From positions 1 to 64,000 of the forward strand of contig JAMYHL010000028.1 in the NCBI GenBank assembly GCA_025531455.1: a stretch of DNA of 64,000 nucleotides, written 5' to 3'. Positions 63,962 to 64,000 of the stretch are shown here, one piece after another. A program made the position numbers and the translations under genes. The notes below the pieces were generated by a model. That model did no database searches and was not told the origin of the DNA. It saw only the letters and a program-made list of their open reading frames with translations. Numbering within the stretch: the first letter of the stretch is position 1; each line of letters starts with the position of its first letter. This DNA is from Apiotrichum sp. Y4204 (lineage: Eukaryota > Basidiomycota > Tremellomycetes > Trichosporonales > Trichosporonaceae).

Positions 63962-64000
63962 CTGCAAACGAGGCTTGAGGGCGGCTCAGTGACTGGCTGG

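Noticed and set aside
1..64000. CRISPR arrays, rRNA genes or bacterial-type operon features
   Set aside because: None seen. The repeats present are short tandem repeats or LTRs, and gene structures are eukaryotic.

Overview
The window is a chromosomal segment of a GC-rich, intron-rich fungus. Genes contain many short introns (mostly 35-75 nt, GTRNGY donors, CTNAY-like branch points just before the acceptor), tRNA introns sit at the canonical 37/38 position, and housekeeping genes are interrupted by up to 14 introns. With the many disordered Ser/Pro-rich proteins, a Tnp2-type transposase and Tf1/sushi-like chromoviral retrotransposons, this points to a basidiomycete yeast, most likely Tremellomycetes and perhaps Trichosporonales. 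The lineage is an inference from gene style, not from a marker gene.

Layout. 1-12.7 kb is a nest of transposable elements. Positions 1-1227 are the 3' end of one chromodomain Ty3/gypsy element (A) with its 3' LTR. It abuts, at 1228, the truncated 3' end of a second element family (B). That fragment shares an LTR (1759-2457) with a complete B element whose 3' LTR is 10458-11165. Complete B has an intact gag, an intact pol in the -1 frame behind an in-frame GGGAAAA slippery site and stem-loop, a self-complementary primer-binding site of the Tf1 type, and, unusually, a spliced antisense gene of about 747 codons between pol and the 3' LTR. The right end of B interrupts a Tnp2-like DNA transposase gene.

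13.4-28.7 kb is a dense housekeeping block: mitochondrial ribosomal protein mL54, a JTB-like membrane protein, the 26S proteasome ATPase Rpt6, actin-related protein Arp6 (SWR1 complex), an Erv29/SURF4 ER cargo receptor, an unknown protein and the cohesin regulator Pds5. After a long gene-poor stretch there is a Rab-type GTPase with a 310-residue N-terminal extension and a roughly 340-residue insertion in its G domain (33.6-36.2 kb), then two intron-containing tRNA genes (Cys-GCA, Leu-AAG).

38-54 kb holds metabolic and stress genes: an AtuA/DUF1446 protein, a divergent pair of a Ctr copper transporter and a ferric/cupric reductase sharing a promoter with GATA motifs, two paralogous AhpC/TSA-like (PRXL2/FAM213-type) proteins with long disordered extensions, and a Gfa-domain protein between them. 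A large serine-rich protein of unknown function (56.5-59.1 kb) carries a duplicated short acidic-aromatic motif. The last 4.5 kb is almost empty, except for the 3' exon of an unidentified gene entering from the right edge.
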